From Ciborinia camelliae (lineage: Eukaryota; Ascomycota; Leotiomycetes; Helotiales; Sclerotiniaceae): a stretch of 64,000 bases of DNA. The translations under genes were made by a program, and so were the position numbers. The stretch spans positions 510,420 through 574,419 of the forward strand of contig JANPYM010000010.1 in the NCBI GenBank assembly GCA_025890175.1. Reading direction: 5' to 3'. Below, in pieces: positions 47,908 to 59,075 of this stretch (position 1 is its first letter; each line of letters opens with the position of its first letter). Under the pieces are notes generated by a model. It did not search any database, was not told the origin of the DNA, and saw only the letters and a list, made by a program, of their open reading frames with translations.

Positions 47908-49494
47908 ATGAATTCCCGCGGTCGAGAATCCTCCCGTCCTCCAACCATCGTCACAGCCGCCACGGAAAAAGAAGCCCGTCGTGTCCTCGAATGGCAAGAA
48001 GAAGTTGCTCGAAGCACAGCTGGTAGCTCCACTTCACCTACTTCCGATGAAGCATATCGTGCTGTAGCTCCAAGTCACGTTTCTCGAGCTCCCGCCAGAA
48101 CGCAAATCTCACATGCTCCTCAACCTCAAGTGATAGATCACCCACCATTTCGAAGAGCGGAAACATTTCCGAGAGCGGTGAGGAGGGATGCTTATGGTGT
48201 GCAAGGCCATGCTCACACCCAAGTGAATGTGAGGAGGGAAATGAGTCGAGATGATGAACAGACGGTTTACGTAGATGAAGTCGAACGACAAGATCAAGAA
48301 AAAGAAAAGGAGAAAAATGGTGGTCTCTTCGGTATGACGAATAAAGCCCTCGTGGGTACTTTTCTCGGCGCCGCCGCGGGCGCCGCTTTCGCATACGCCA
48401 TGGTCAAGAGCGAAGACCCCGAATATGAACTCGAACCCGAATCGAAACCACCAGGTCTACGAAGAAGTTACACGACGGGCCATGCGGAAACCATTGCGAG
48501 TAGTAATCGAGGAGGTTCTTCTGTAGGAGGGACCCCAGAACGCAGATACCGCGTCATCGAAGCCCCCATGCCACCACCAGCATCCAGCTATTCCCGCATT
48601 CAACGCGACCGCGAACGTGAACGTGATGGCGCTCTCAGTCCCATCGAAGAACGCAGTTACTATAGTTCCGTTGCCCCTCCTAACACGGGAGCCAAGATCC
48701 GTAGTCGAAATATGGCAGAGCAGGCAGGTGAGGGTTCGAACGCAGGAACGGCACGACCTCCCACCGCAATCAACTTGAGAGACAAACCGCAGAGTATCGC
48801 ACCCAGCAGAGTGAGCGAGAAGACCAGCACCGTCAAAGCCGCAAGTCGTGCGCCAACCATGATTTCCCGCGCCCCCACTCAATCGAAAACCCAAGTCAGC
48901 GTGCGCGAATCCGAGTACGAGTACGGACCCACGGCTCCTCCAGTATCGACCCAGACTCGCTATACCACGACGACGACCACGCAGCAGCGCGAGCGAGATG
49001 ATGGGAAGGGTAAAATCTCACACACGCACACGACGATTAAATTCTCGCCGTCGAAGATCGGCACCCGTTCCCCCGCGTCGCACGTCTCGGAGCGCGAACG
49101 CATTCCCCGCTCCGAAGCCACCTGGGAACGCGACGATGGCACCTCGGTCGTGAGTGACAGGAATCGCGCGCGAGATGTCCCGTTGCCGGCTTCGACGGTC
49201 GTGAGCGCGAGGTATGGTGGTGGGTATCGGGAACAGGGGGGTGGGTATACGCATGCTGGGGATTGGGAGAGAGGTGTGGATAGGGAGAGGGAGAGGGGGA
49301 TGGAGAGAGCGATGGAGAGGGGAATGGATCGGAAAAGTTGTATCGATCGCGGTGTCGATGAAGATGGGAAAAGCTATTTTAATCCCCGCGGCGCGATGAG
49401 CGTGGCGCCTTCCGATAGCGTTAGTAGTGTAGGGAGTAAGAAGGAGCGGATTGAGAGGTTGAGGGGGAGGATGGAGAGGGATTTGAGGGTTTGA
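47908..49494 (+). CDS. Disordered protein with one Gly/Ala-rich hydrophobic segment
   Basis: An intronless frame of 528 residues. Most of it is low complexity and charged, with Arg/Ser/Pro-rich stretches and many R-x-x-S/T sites. The one clear structural feature is a hydrophobic segment at about residues 146-166 (ALVGTFLGAAAGAAFAYAMV) with small residues spaced like a glycine zipper, preceded by a Glu/Lys run and GGLFG. It could insert into a membrane once or line a self-association face. The C-terminal 100 residues are very rich in Arg and Glu (ERERGMERAMERGMDRK) and end in a basic helix, KKERIERLRGRMERD. Codon use looks normal, with GC-rich third positions, supporting a real gene. Function unknown; I know of no named family. 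Confidence 0.8.
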   Translation: MNSRGRESSRPPTIVTAATEKEARRVLEWQEEVARSTAGSSTSPTSDEAYRAVAPSHVSRAPARTQISHAPQPQVIDHPPFRRAETFPRAVRRDAYGVQGHAHTQVNVRREMSRDDEQTVYVDEVERQDQEKEKEKNGGLFGMTNKALVGTFLGAAAGAAFAYAMVKSEDPEYELEPESKPPGLRRSYTTGHAETIASSNRGGSSVGGTPERRYRVIEAPMPPPASSYSRIQRDRERERDGALSPIEERSYYSSVAPPNTGAKIRSRNMAEQAGEGSNAGTARPPTAINLRDKPQSIAPSRVSEKTSTVKAASRAPTMISRAPTQSKTQVSVRESEYEYGPTAPPVSTQTRYTTTTTTQQRERDDGKGKISHTHTTIKFSPSKIGTRSPASHVSERERIPRSEATWERDDGTSVVSDRNRARDVPLPASTVVSARYGGGYREQGGGYTHAGDWERGVDRERERGMERAMERGMDRKSCIDRGVDEDGKSYFNPRGAMSVAPSDSVSSVGSKKERIERLRGRMERDLRV

Positions 49495-52400
49495 GTGTGA
49501 GGGGTCTGTGGCGAGCCGTGGGGGATATTTTTTGGTCCTGCTTGCTTGCTTGCTTGCATGCTTGCATGCATGCGTGCGTGGAACTCAGTGCGCACTCGAA
49601 GAGACCATATGGGCGGTTAGGTTATGATTATTGATTGATGACGGATGATGCAAATGAAGAAAGAAGGGACCGGACTGGATGGGATGGGATGGGATCGGCT
49701 GTTTCATAACCCATTTTTTTGCTTGTTCATATGTTGATGTCTTTTGTTTATATTTTGATGTTGTTGTTGTTGTTGTTGTTTATCATCTTTATCATCTTTC
49801 TTCTCTCGAATGGAATGGAATCAAATGGAATCAAATGTATATTGGCATATTTTTGGTTTCCTCCTTGGCGCCGTCTCGTTTGCGTTGGTTTTTGCGCTGT
49901 ATATAGGTGGGTATGGATGCATGTTATCGCACCCCTTCCTTCCTTCCTTCCTTCTTCCTGGGCCGTTTTATCTTCCCCCCCCCCAGTGGTTATGCTTATG
50001 CATGCGCTTGCATATGCATATATATGCATGTTCGGATAGGTACCTACCTTTGCTCTGGTTGGATGGTGGATGGTGGATGATGGATGGATGGTGGATGATG
50101 GATGGATGGTGGAGTGGAATGGAATGGTGGAGGGGCAAGGAGGAGGGGAATGGAATGGAGGAGGGGCAAGGAGGATAGGAAAGAAAGGAAAGGAGTGGGG
50201 GATATAATGGGGATGGATGGATGGATGGATTGGAAGTCAGTATCAATGGATGGATGGATGGATGGGATTACATATCTAACCCTAATATGAAGATCCAAAT
50301 GAAAATGAAAAATGAAAAATGAAAAATGAAAAATGAAAAATGAAAAATGAAAAATGAAAAATGAAAAATGAAAAATGAAAAATGAAAAATGAAAAATGAA
50401 AAATGAAAAATGAAAAACGTTCTTTCATATCTAAGGTACCTACCTATATTTATCTGTGTAAATCATGTATTTTTACTTGATGTCTTTACCTCAGACTATT
50501 TATATATATACTCGATAATTACCCACTCTATTCTATTCTATCTAGATACTCTATTCTATCTCCCTAGATAATATAATATAATCCGGATTGAGATATTATA
50601 TTGTATGCATTGTATGTATTATATTATATTTGGATGTTGGATGTTTTTGAGGCGGGGCGGGGTAGGGAGGGAGGGAGGGAGGTAGGTATACTATGCTATA
50701 CGATTTGGATTTGTATGGATTTGTATGGATTTTCATTTATAGAGAGCTATAGCTACCCACCTATGGAATTATTAGAGTGAGATGGGGATAAGGGGGGTGG
50801 GGATGACGGTTTGCGATTCAGATTAGGATAAGTTATTTAATTATTAGATTATGGTAGGAGAGGAAGAGAGAGAGGGAGATACTGATGCTAATGCTGATGC
50901 TAGAGAATGAATGTTGGTGTAAGAATAAATGGATACAAATATCATACTCCGTGGTGAGTTTGGGATTTAATATACATACTGATTATACAATGCATGCACA
51001 TTCACAACCCGAACAGAATGGCGAGAATTCCGAAGGGTATAAACTACGAGCAAGGGAAACTGGCCCGGGACTTCACAGGTGCGATTTGGCATATGGTAAG
51101 AACTTGGGAAGCTATTGATATTTCTGTGCAGAGAATTTTCATCCGGTGAGGTTTTCTCAACGTGGGAGGTTGAGCTGCAAGTCCTGATTTGATTGAGAGA
51201 TATTGCTATCATAGGTATCATGACAGATTATCTTTTGGGGAAAAGGAAGAGGTAGCGAGATTTCTGTATATATCACCTCACCTACCTATCACTTTCTTTC
51301 TCAACATGGTTCGGATCTCGCTCTTCTAAATTCTATCTGATATGAGGAGGTGGATTGTTATTCGTGCGTAAAGTACACACTTTTCCGCCCCCTCTTTTCA
51401 CTGGATTTGCTGGATCACTGCATCGGATTCTCCCACAGAGATTCAAGAGGCTGGTCTCTCTTCCGCTTTCAAAACACGATTCATTGATACCGCTGCCCGA
51501 AGTTAGTCTTGCGGGTACATAATGTATCTCCTAATGTTGGAACCGGACCTCTTCGTTGATATTCTTTCTAGATAGCTTCGATGTCGCTTGCAAGGAAGGA
51601 ACTGTCAAAAAATGAGAACCTTTCCTCCTATTTTCAACCCGTCATTGGCCAGAAGCTAGGACTTCTAGATTTCCAACCAAAATTTCTTTCTGTGTCTCTT
51701 TTCGAAGTGACATTCGTTGATGGGGCTTCAGTTTGACCTTGGTGATGAGCTCGGTATCTAGAGTGAATATAGATCATGGCCATATCTTGAGCTCAGTGAT
51801 GACGGCGTATTTTGTATATGCCCCGCTCTTGTCGCATTTCATATCACATATTTCAATAGTTGATATTAAATTCCATATCACCGGTATTGTTAAGTTTCTT
51901 GTGACATATTTACATTGTTTGTTCAAAATGTATTGAAATACTGGAATTCTATATATTCTATTTACCTTACGGTTAGATATATTTCTTGAAAAATGGGTAA
52001 TATTGAACCTATATTCATTAGAATTCGATAAATACCATGGCCATTTATCGAATTCCAGAAATTCAACATAACCTATCTATTGCGAATGATATCACCATTG
52101 ACACACATTAGTGTGGTGTGATAGGCCTCAATATCATTCACCATAATATTAACAGTTATTACACTATTCCCATCACTGCTTGAGCTTACATGTTTGGCCA
52201 TTGGAAGGAGATTACTACAGTCAGTTTTCTGGACCCTGGAAAGATTCTGTACGGTCAATACGGTTAGTGACTGGGCTGGAGACCATATTGGGCTTTTGTT
52301 CTTCAGTCATTTGAATGGCATTGGTACAGCCAATCTTCTTGGACTAGAGGGTTCTTCTACAGCCAGTGGCAGTTATTAGACGCTAGCTGGGGATAGAACC

Positions 52401-52790
52401 ATACATGACGTAGATATGATGAGTTTGCTGGACCTAAAAGGCTGTATTACAGATCTAATGCTCACTAAGCTAGGCTTAGTGTTCACTTGTCGGCAAATCT
52501 ATCATTCTCATTGGATCTATTGATATGATGACATGACACTGATGATTCAATTGTTTTGATTGAGAATTCTTTAGTGTCTTGTATCAATTCTTATACAGCC
52601 AGTATCAGCCGTATCTTTCATCGACAAAGGGTATTTATTTTGCTCAAAGTTGCTCCCAGAAACAACATCTTTCCTTCATCACACACACAAATACAAACAT
52701 AACAAACACACTCACAATACTCACAACACCCACAATCACAACAATCACAAATACAAACACCATCACAGTTCTTTCAGAAAATCATTCAAA
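49495..52790. other. Intergenic stretch with short tandem repeats
   Basis: No gene is recognised. Besides the ATGAAAA array listed separately it holds GATGGATGGTG runs (50060-50115), GGAATGGAGGAGGGGCAAGG repeats (50130-50175), ATGGATGG runs and a GGGA run near 50668. The 52000-52790 part is presumably the promoter of the secreted-protein gene at 52791. Confidence 0.5.
50298..50417. repeat. (ATGAAAA)n heptanucleotide repeat
   Basis: About 17 nearly perfect copies of ATGAAAA. Confidence 0.9.
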
Positions 52791-53622
52791 ATGATCTTTC
52801 ATTCTCTTCTCACAGTTTGTGCCTTACTTTTGCTATGCGCAACTGCCTCCGCAGCTCCAGCTCCGGCTCCTGGTGGTTTTGCTGTTCTCAATTCTCCAAC
52901 AGTCAGAGATACAACATCTGACTGTGACGCACAGTCAGAGCTGGGAGATTTTGTCCTGAATGTAAGTTCTCATAGCTCTTTTTATTTTATTGTTCAGTAA
53001 CTAATGCAAAATTCAACAGTTTGATGATATCCCACCATCATCTGTTCCAAGCGCCACCGTCACAGACATCAAGCCAGAGGCATTATTGAATCCATACCAT
53101 CATTTTACCTTTTCCGATGGCTTTAAGGTGGTTCCCCCAGCAAATCCTCTACCATATGTTCCTGCTACGGCACCATTATTTCTCGAATTCCTGCCAAGCC
53201 TCGATGTTGTTGGATCAGATGTCTCAACTGGAGTAAATACACAATACTACAACTGGTCCGGCCAAATCGGCACCGGTGATAAAGAACAGACCGGTTGCTT
53301 CCAATTTAACTTTTATGCGGCATGGGTTGGTTGTATTCATTCAGGAGTTGAATGTATTTTCAAGTTTTCTGGATACAAATATGACACCACTCTTAAGACG
53401 ACTTCTCAAGTTGCCTACCAAGAGTTCACTGTCCCAGATTGTCCCTCTTCTTCCGGTTGCACTCTGACACGCGTGGGACTGGATTCTAGCTTCAAGGACT
53501 TGAGTCACGTCTTGGTGAATGCCAATTCTGCTTCTTATCCAAAGCTTTGGTGGATGGACGAACTTGCCCTAGGCTGGTATGACAATCATTGTTCCGTAGG
53601 CACTTGCCGCGCAACGTCATAA
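52791..53622 (+). CDS. Small secreted fungal protein, unknown function
   Basis: Two exons, 52791-52961 and 53020-53622, joined across a 58-nt intron (GTAAGT...CAG, with CTAAT upstream), give 257 residues. An upstream in-frame ATG at 52650 exists, but the CA-rich leader before 52791 and the signal peptide starting there favour the inner Met. The signal peptide covers about residues 1-21 (cleavage after SASA is plausible), followed by an Ala-Pro linker. The mature part has several Cys, Trp-rich strands and blocks such as PYHHFTFSDGF, TGCFQFNFYAAW, TLTRVGLDS and LWWMDELALGWYDNHC, which look like a beta-sandwich. I recognise this layout as a conserved secreted ascomycete family without known function. 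Extracellular and possibly carbohydrate-binding; that last point is inference only. Confidence 0.85.
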
Positions 53623-54424
53623 TTGCATTGGGCCTTAGCAGCACAACGTATGTCTGGGATTATTACGATCATGGGTGGGCTAAGTTTGGAGGATACGGGG
53701 GAGTGAGAGGGGTGGGGGCTTGAGACTCGAGAGATCGTGAATCTTCATTCCAAATATTGAGGATAAGCTTCTCTTGAAAAAATCATTGCTCTTTCTTGCC
53801 TTCTACGTGGTCGGAAGTTTGCCCTTGTCGCTTCTGACTTTGCTTATTTTCGCCCCTTTTTTCTTTATTTGCTCACATGGTTGATCACTCAACATACAAT
53901 CATCAATGTATTTATTAGCTTATTAGCACTTACAATATACTTATAACACACCCACAATTATCTTCTGATGACATTGCCTGAGATAATGAAATTTCTTCTG
54001 ATTTAGTCCACTCGTGACATATTGATTAGTGATGACATTAATTGACAAGCTTAAGTAGATTGCGAGCGTGATTTTGACTGCCTTGCCGTCTTCACCAAAA
54101 TGAATATTTTTGTAATAATCGACCATTCAAAACTCTCTTTTATTACCTATCGAGTGGGACAATTGAGAGGTTGAAGCGAAGCTAAAGATGTACGAGATAT
54201 TAGTGCGAACAAACTAACTACGGGGGGGGGTTGCGATCATGGCACGGTTGATCAGCTAAGATGAAGCGAATTTACTAATATTCTTCTTCCTTTATAAAGA
54301 CATTTTTGATTTCGTACTTGCACTCTCATCAATCAATTTTGTACTTGCACTCTCATCAATCAATTTTTTTCCAACTCTCAAATATATATTTTTCTCGGCA
54401 ACCCCTCGAGCTCTAGTTATAAAT
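53623..54424. other. Intergenic stretch, no recognisable gene
   Basis: Contains the 3' region of the secreted-protein gene and the presumed promoter of the next gene. A 30-bp direct repeat (GTACTTGCACTCTCATCAAT, twice at about 54316 and 54343) lies about 80-110 bp before the start at 54425. Confidence 0.5.
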
Positions 54425-55006
54425 ATGGATATTCAATGGGACATCCACCCATTATTCGGAGAACCTACCGAATTCGAACTACTTAACACAATAAAACCCC
54501 TCACATGTCCTTATGCTTCTACGCCTGAGGTTCCGGCCTGGGTTCTCATGCTGGATCATATACTGCATCAAATACTGAAATTTCTGTGTATGGTACTTGT
54601 ACTTGGGATATACATAGTATATTTTTACCTTGCACGTCTCGGGAATCCCGGGATACGAAAAATACACACAAACTTCCAGGAATATCTTAGATTGGCTCAA
54701 GAGCGAATCGCTCTTGAGCGATCTCCTCCCATAAATACCGAGGCTCAGGTAATTATGGGATTGGCTCGAGAACACTTCCCGTTTCCTGAAAAAAAGAACA
54801 GGGTATGGAAGAAGAAGAAGGAGGAGATGAAAAGGGAGAGAGAGAAAGGGCAGAAGGTGAAGGAGATGGTGAAAAAGATGAAGAAGACAAAAGATAAGAT
54901 GGAGAAGATGGATGAGAAGAAGAAACAAGGACAGGCTAAAAGAACGTGGGAGGCTTGGAAAAAAAGAGAAAGTAAAAGATGCAATGTAGAGGAGAAACTT
55001 AAGTAG
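54425..55006 (+). CDS. Orphan membrane protein with Lys-rich tail
   Basis: An intronless frame of 193 residues. Residues about 38-70 contain one long hydrophobic helix (ILKFLCMVLVLGIYIVYFYL), a clear membrane anchor. The second half is a highly charged helix of Lys, Glu and Met with few breaks (KKKKEEMKREREKGQKVKEM), likely coiled coil. I recognise no family. The AG-rich tail could be a low-complexity expansion, and the same AG-rich character continues into the 3' region where a 27-bp tandem repeat lies. A perfect 25-bp palindrome sits in the coding sequence at 54695-54719. It is probably a lineage-specific gene; confidence is limited because no homologue is known to me. Confidence 0.5.
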   Translation: MDIQWDIHPLFGEPTEFELLNTIKPLTCPYASTPEVPAWVLMLDHILHQILKFLCMVLVLGIYIVYFYLARLGNPGIRKIHTNFQEYLRLAQERIALERSPPINTEAQVIMGLAREHFPFPEKKNRVWKKKKEEMKREREKGQKVKEMVKKMKKTKDKMEKMDEKKKQGQAKRTWEAWKKRESKRCNVEEKLK

Positions 55007-55084
55007 AACTTGAGTTGAAGAGGAGGAGTAGAGGTATGGGGCGAAGGTTATGTTTGAAGCAAGACACTTGGAGAGAGAGGAGGG

Positions 55085-55200
55085 AGAGAAGGGGTAATGG
55101 GCGAGGTTCTTGGAGAAGGGGTAATGGGTGAGGTTCTTGGAGAAGGGGTAATGGGCGAGGTTCTTGGATCAGGGGTAATGGGCGAGGTTTATGGAGAAGG
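55085..55200 (+). repeat. 27-bp minisatellite, four copies
   Basis: Four copies of a 27-bp unit around GGAGAAGGGGTAATGGGCGA. As 27 is divisible by three, a plus frame stays open and reads as a nine-residue repeat (MGEVLGEGV). Confidence 0.8.
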
Positions 55201-56505
55201 GAAGGGGGTGAAAGATCGATATATTCCCGCACAAAATGGGAGAAGAAAAAGCTACAGAGTCAATTTGGAGAAAGGATGAGAGAAAATAGAAGGGATTAAG
55301 TGACGATGGAAAAAACACGATCATTATTTTCAAGGATAGAGCGTCATATCTATCTAACAAGAAATAATACAAATTTACACCAAAACTTACCAAAACTCGC
55401 ATCAATTTGATCAAATTGGTAATTCTATTCAAGTTAAATCAAGTCAAACCCTTCAATGCTGCCTTTTAGACATAATTATACACATTTTGGACATGTGGTT
55501 GTAAGAAACTATTTAATTCGTATATTTGCTAGGGAGCACCACCTGATCCTTTTGAACATTTGTCAATAGTCATCATCCTCCCAAAAGCCCACTTCAAGAT
55601 ATCTCCCCCCCTTTCGTTCACGCCTCCATTATTCTGGTATATGTAGGTATGTATGTAAGAGAGGAGAGGGCACTACCGGAAAAGCCGGAAATGGGTGTGA
55701 GTGGATGGTCATTCATTAGGTAAGTAGGTGTTCTTGAATATGGGCGTAGCGGTATATTTGGAGACTTCACAAGTGTCACGATAATAATCCAGTTATGTTA
55801 TTGGACTGATGGATGACAAATTCGTTGGACTAATATGGTAGGACATTGATGGTGTAGGTGATTTAACTTCATTAGTCCAGGCCAAGCTTAAGCTTGTTAT
55901 TAGCCCCCGTAAGTCCGAAAATACTTGGCATGGGACAATGAGAGTCTGGCGTTTCTCTCTCCGCACTTCTTGAATCATTGATTTCTGTTGCTGACTTTCA
56001 TATTGCCACATCTGGAGATGTTTGAATTTTTGAATAGAGAATGGGAGAAATCACTTCATCGTTGTTGAGCATTTTATATAGCTGGGAAGTAGGTATGCAT
56101 GCATTACTTTGTAAGTAACGGCAGTTACGCTTGGACTGTGGGGAACCATAAACCGTTCAGCTAAATATCTTGATTGTGTGTATGACTTAACTTCATTGGA
56201 GTAGCTGGTGCTGATCTTCGGTTTCCAAGGTTGTTAGTGAAAAGAATGGTCTATTTCGTCATAGACCGAAGGTTGGTGCGCCACACAGTACATAAATAGA
56301 TAATTTTGGATATACCTTTTTTCTTTCCTTATTTCTTTTCATTCTCTAGCATACTTGCATTGGAAATCAACAGCATGTTAAACATTAGAAAAGTTGAAAT
56401 ATCTCTATCTACATCTTTAAGACAATCACGATCCTATCCAGATGGCCACTAAGGATGCTGTTTGCAACTATAATTCTGAGTTAAGCCCCTTTCAAACATG
56501 GATAT
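55201..56505. other. Intergenic stretch, no recognisable gene
   Basis: No open frame of note and no repeat recognised. Confidence 0.4.
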
Positions 56506-56507
56506 TG

Positions 56508-56690
56508 TTGATATAAAATAGTTCTACATACACTAGCTCGATACACAATAATAACAAAAGATATGCGCAATGTTTGTTGGAGCTTTCCTGGCCATCATCA
56601 TAATTCTTATAGCAACTGGTATACATGTGTCTATTTATTGATATAAAATAGTTCTACATACCCTAGCTCGATACACAATAATAATATCAA
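56508..56690. repeat. Direct repeat pair, about 48 bp, 126 bp apart
   Basis: TTGATATAAAATAGTTCTAC and the following 28 bp occur near 56508-56557 and again near 56636-56683 with one difference. The second copy overlaps the open 5' part of the frame that ends at 57243. Confidence 0.75.
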
Positions 56691-57243
56691 CAATACTATT
56701 TATGAGAATCCTACAAATACAGAGTCAAGGAAAGCCAGGGCTACGCTCTTTTGGGAGCTCCTTCGAACACCAAAAGAAGATCGCAACGAACGATTACTCG
56801 ATCTCTGCTACAAACACGTCACCGAAAAGTTCCCGGAAACCGAGGAACTTTATTTTGCAACAAATGAAGTGCTTGAGCACTTGGACAAAAGACTTCATGA
56901 TCACGAATACAAATGGAAAGATGTGGGCGATAAGAGTAAAAGAATTTATCATCGCTTCCATTCTCAAAGTCATGGTAAATTGGCAGGTCGAGCGCTGAGG
57001 TATGACTATGATTACCACGAATTTCAAGTCCCGACTTTTGATTCTGTGGAGAAGGCAAGAAATTCAACAGGTTCTGGGAAGGAAACTAAGAAGCGCAAGG
57101 CTGAAGAAAAGAAAGTTGACGAGGTTAGACAATTGATCTGGAAAATGGCAAGAACGAAACGAGAAGAAAAGAAAGAACTCTCCTTTCGTAATGAAAAGGA
57201 GGGGGAATACTGGAGTGGACTTCTGAACTGGGCAGAGATGTAA
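56647..57243 (+). CDS. Orphan charged protein, 5' end unresolved
   Basis: The plus frame ending at 57243 is open back to 56647 (about 199 codons) but has no good ATG. It reads YENPTNTESRKARATLFWEL, then a helical block with RLLDLCYKHV, EELYFATNEVLEHLDKRL, and a basic tail (KKRKAEEKKVDEVRQLIWKM). The start is probably in an upstream exon. The ATG at 56563 with a donor at 56619 and an acceptor at 56667 would join in frame, but the 49-nt intron is a guess. Codon pattern and even residue composition suggest a real gene rather than chance. No family is recognised and no membrane segment or signal peptide is seen in this part. It may be a lineage-specific gene or a decayed copy of one. Confidence 0.4.
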   Translation, partial: NSSTYPSSIHNNNINNTIYENPTNTESRKARATLFWELLRTPKEDRNERLLDLCYKHVTEKFPETEELYFATNEVLEHLDKRLHDHEYKWKDVGDKSKRIYHRFHSQSHGKLAGRALRYDYDYHEFQVPTFDSVEKARNSTGSGKETKKRKAEEKKVDEVRQLIWKMARTKREEKKELSFRNEKEGEYWSGLLNWAEM

Positions 57244-59075
57244 ACCTTGTTATTGTAATGGTAATAAAGTGGGAAATGGAGGCAGAGATGTGGCACCCAG
57301 ATGAGAAGGACGCGGGTGGAGGGTGTAAGGCGGATTCCGGGTATCGCACATGTAGGAGGTTGCATTGAGGATGGCGTAATCATTTTGGGCCTGGGCTGGA
57401 GAAAGGATAGGGCTATCTTTATGGCGGTATGTGCAAAATGGATAGAAATTATCGATGATATTATTATTGTGTATCGAGCTAGTGTATTTAGAACTACTTT
57501 ATATCAACAGAAATGGCAATGGATTTGAAGTTGGAAAATTGCTATCTTACTGAGAATTTCCCCTCCCCCCCGGGGGCATATATGAATGGGAAATGCTCCA
57601 ATTCGAATTCTATATCGGTAGTCAGTAAAGCCACCGTGGCAACGGATAGACCTTTTCGATCTTTAACTATAACGGTATAAGATGAGGAGGTGTATTTGTT
57701 ATATCAATTTGTGGAGGTTAAGGTGACTTGTAAGTGGAGATTTGACGGACTAGGATCATAGGAAAATCAGTCGCAGATAAAATATAAAAGTTTCTGAATA
57801 CAATGATGATAATTTGAAATTCCAGCAAGAACTACCATTCTAAATGATATAAATATGTTTCCCCTCGGCATTGATTGAAAGTTCAGCATCATCGATTAAA
57901 CTTGGTGAAATTAGGAGTACTATCCCCATTGGTCGAAATTTGAATGATTTAAAGAACTGTAGAAGGATTTGTTCAAGCTACCATCCATATGAGAGTCTCT
58001 GGATGATGGTTGTTCTTATTTGAATTCCATAACAGTGTAGATACATTAAGTCAACCACGTGACATTGCGTGCCGGCGGCTCGATATATACCTATTTTACC
58101 TTTTCATAGACCTTTGAAAAATAATGTCCTTCATCTTATATCTCGATATTTTCTATGAGTTGATACCTACATGGTGTGGTTGATATCTTGGCCAATCACG
58201 AGACCAATGCTTTGGGGAAGATAATGTTGTGTTCCGCGAGCCTTGTCGCGCTCCAACTTCTTCATACTTCTATTTCCCACAGGCAACAATAATATCTTAA
58301 GGCATTATAAATAACATTGACAGTTAAATGTCATACGGTGAATGGAGATCATTGATCACATAATGGAGAGCTGAAATTCCAAAGCGCAAATAAATTTCAA
58401 TATTCTTCATATTTATCCAGAAAGTGCCTTCCTCAACTCCTTACTGTAACGTTAACTGCATCTTTTCACCGAGATTATTTTCATTCATTGGTTCAATTGA
58501 ATTATGATGCAGGTGATGACATCAATGGCAAAACTACACTGCCCACAGCCGCATGCACACGCGACATCCATAGGTTGATGGATTGGATGAACTCTAACGA
58601 TCAGCGGTGCAAATCACCGAGTAGCGGGATGTGAACGACTTCGATATTTGTATTGAGGCTCAAGAACTCGATTTTCATCCTGGAAGTCTCTGAAAACCCT
58701 TGCATTCTTGAAGATTTCTAATGTCAGACAAGGCTGTTGTAGAGATTCCTGAAGGCCAGGTTCCACAGACCTTCGTATTTTGGCGTATGGGCGTCACTGG
58801 GCTTGATGCTGCGCAAAATTAATTCTCTTTTCTGATAACTCGGTGTTATGAGATGCTGTATTCTTGAAGGGATCAAGGCTATGCAGTTTGGCTCTTGTGC
58901 ACGTTTATATTAATGGCCATGTTTTGCTACCACCTTTCCATTATCTTTCTGTTTTTCATCAGTATTGCTTACTGCAATTCATATAACGGCTTTCCTCTCC
59001 TTCTCTCATTTAATTTCACCTCATATCTTGTTAGAAAACTTAATTGGTCATAAGTTGCTGACCCCTCTCTTTACA
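57244..59075. other. Intergenic stretch, no recognisable gene
   Basis: Only short open frames. The last few hundred bases are the presumed promoter of the NLR-like gene. Confidence 0.4.

Noticed and set aside
48038..49254. Minus-strand frames of 60-145 codons opposite the gene at 47908
   Set aside because: Shadows caused by the GC-rich third positions of the sense gene.
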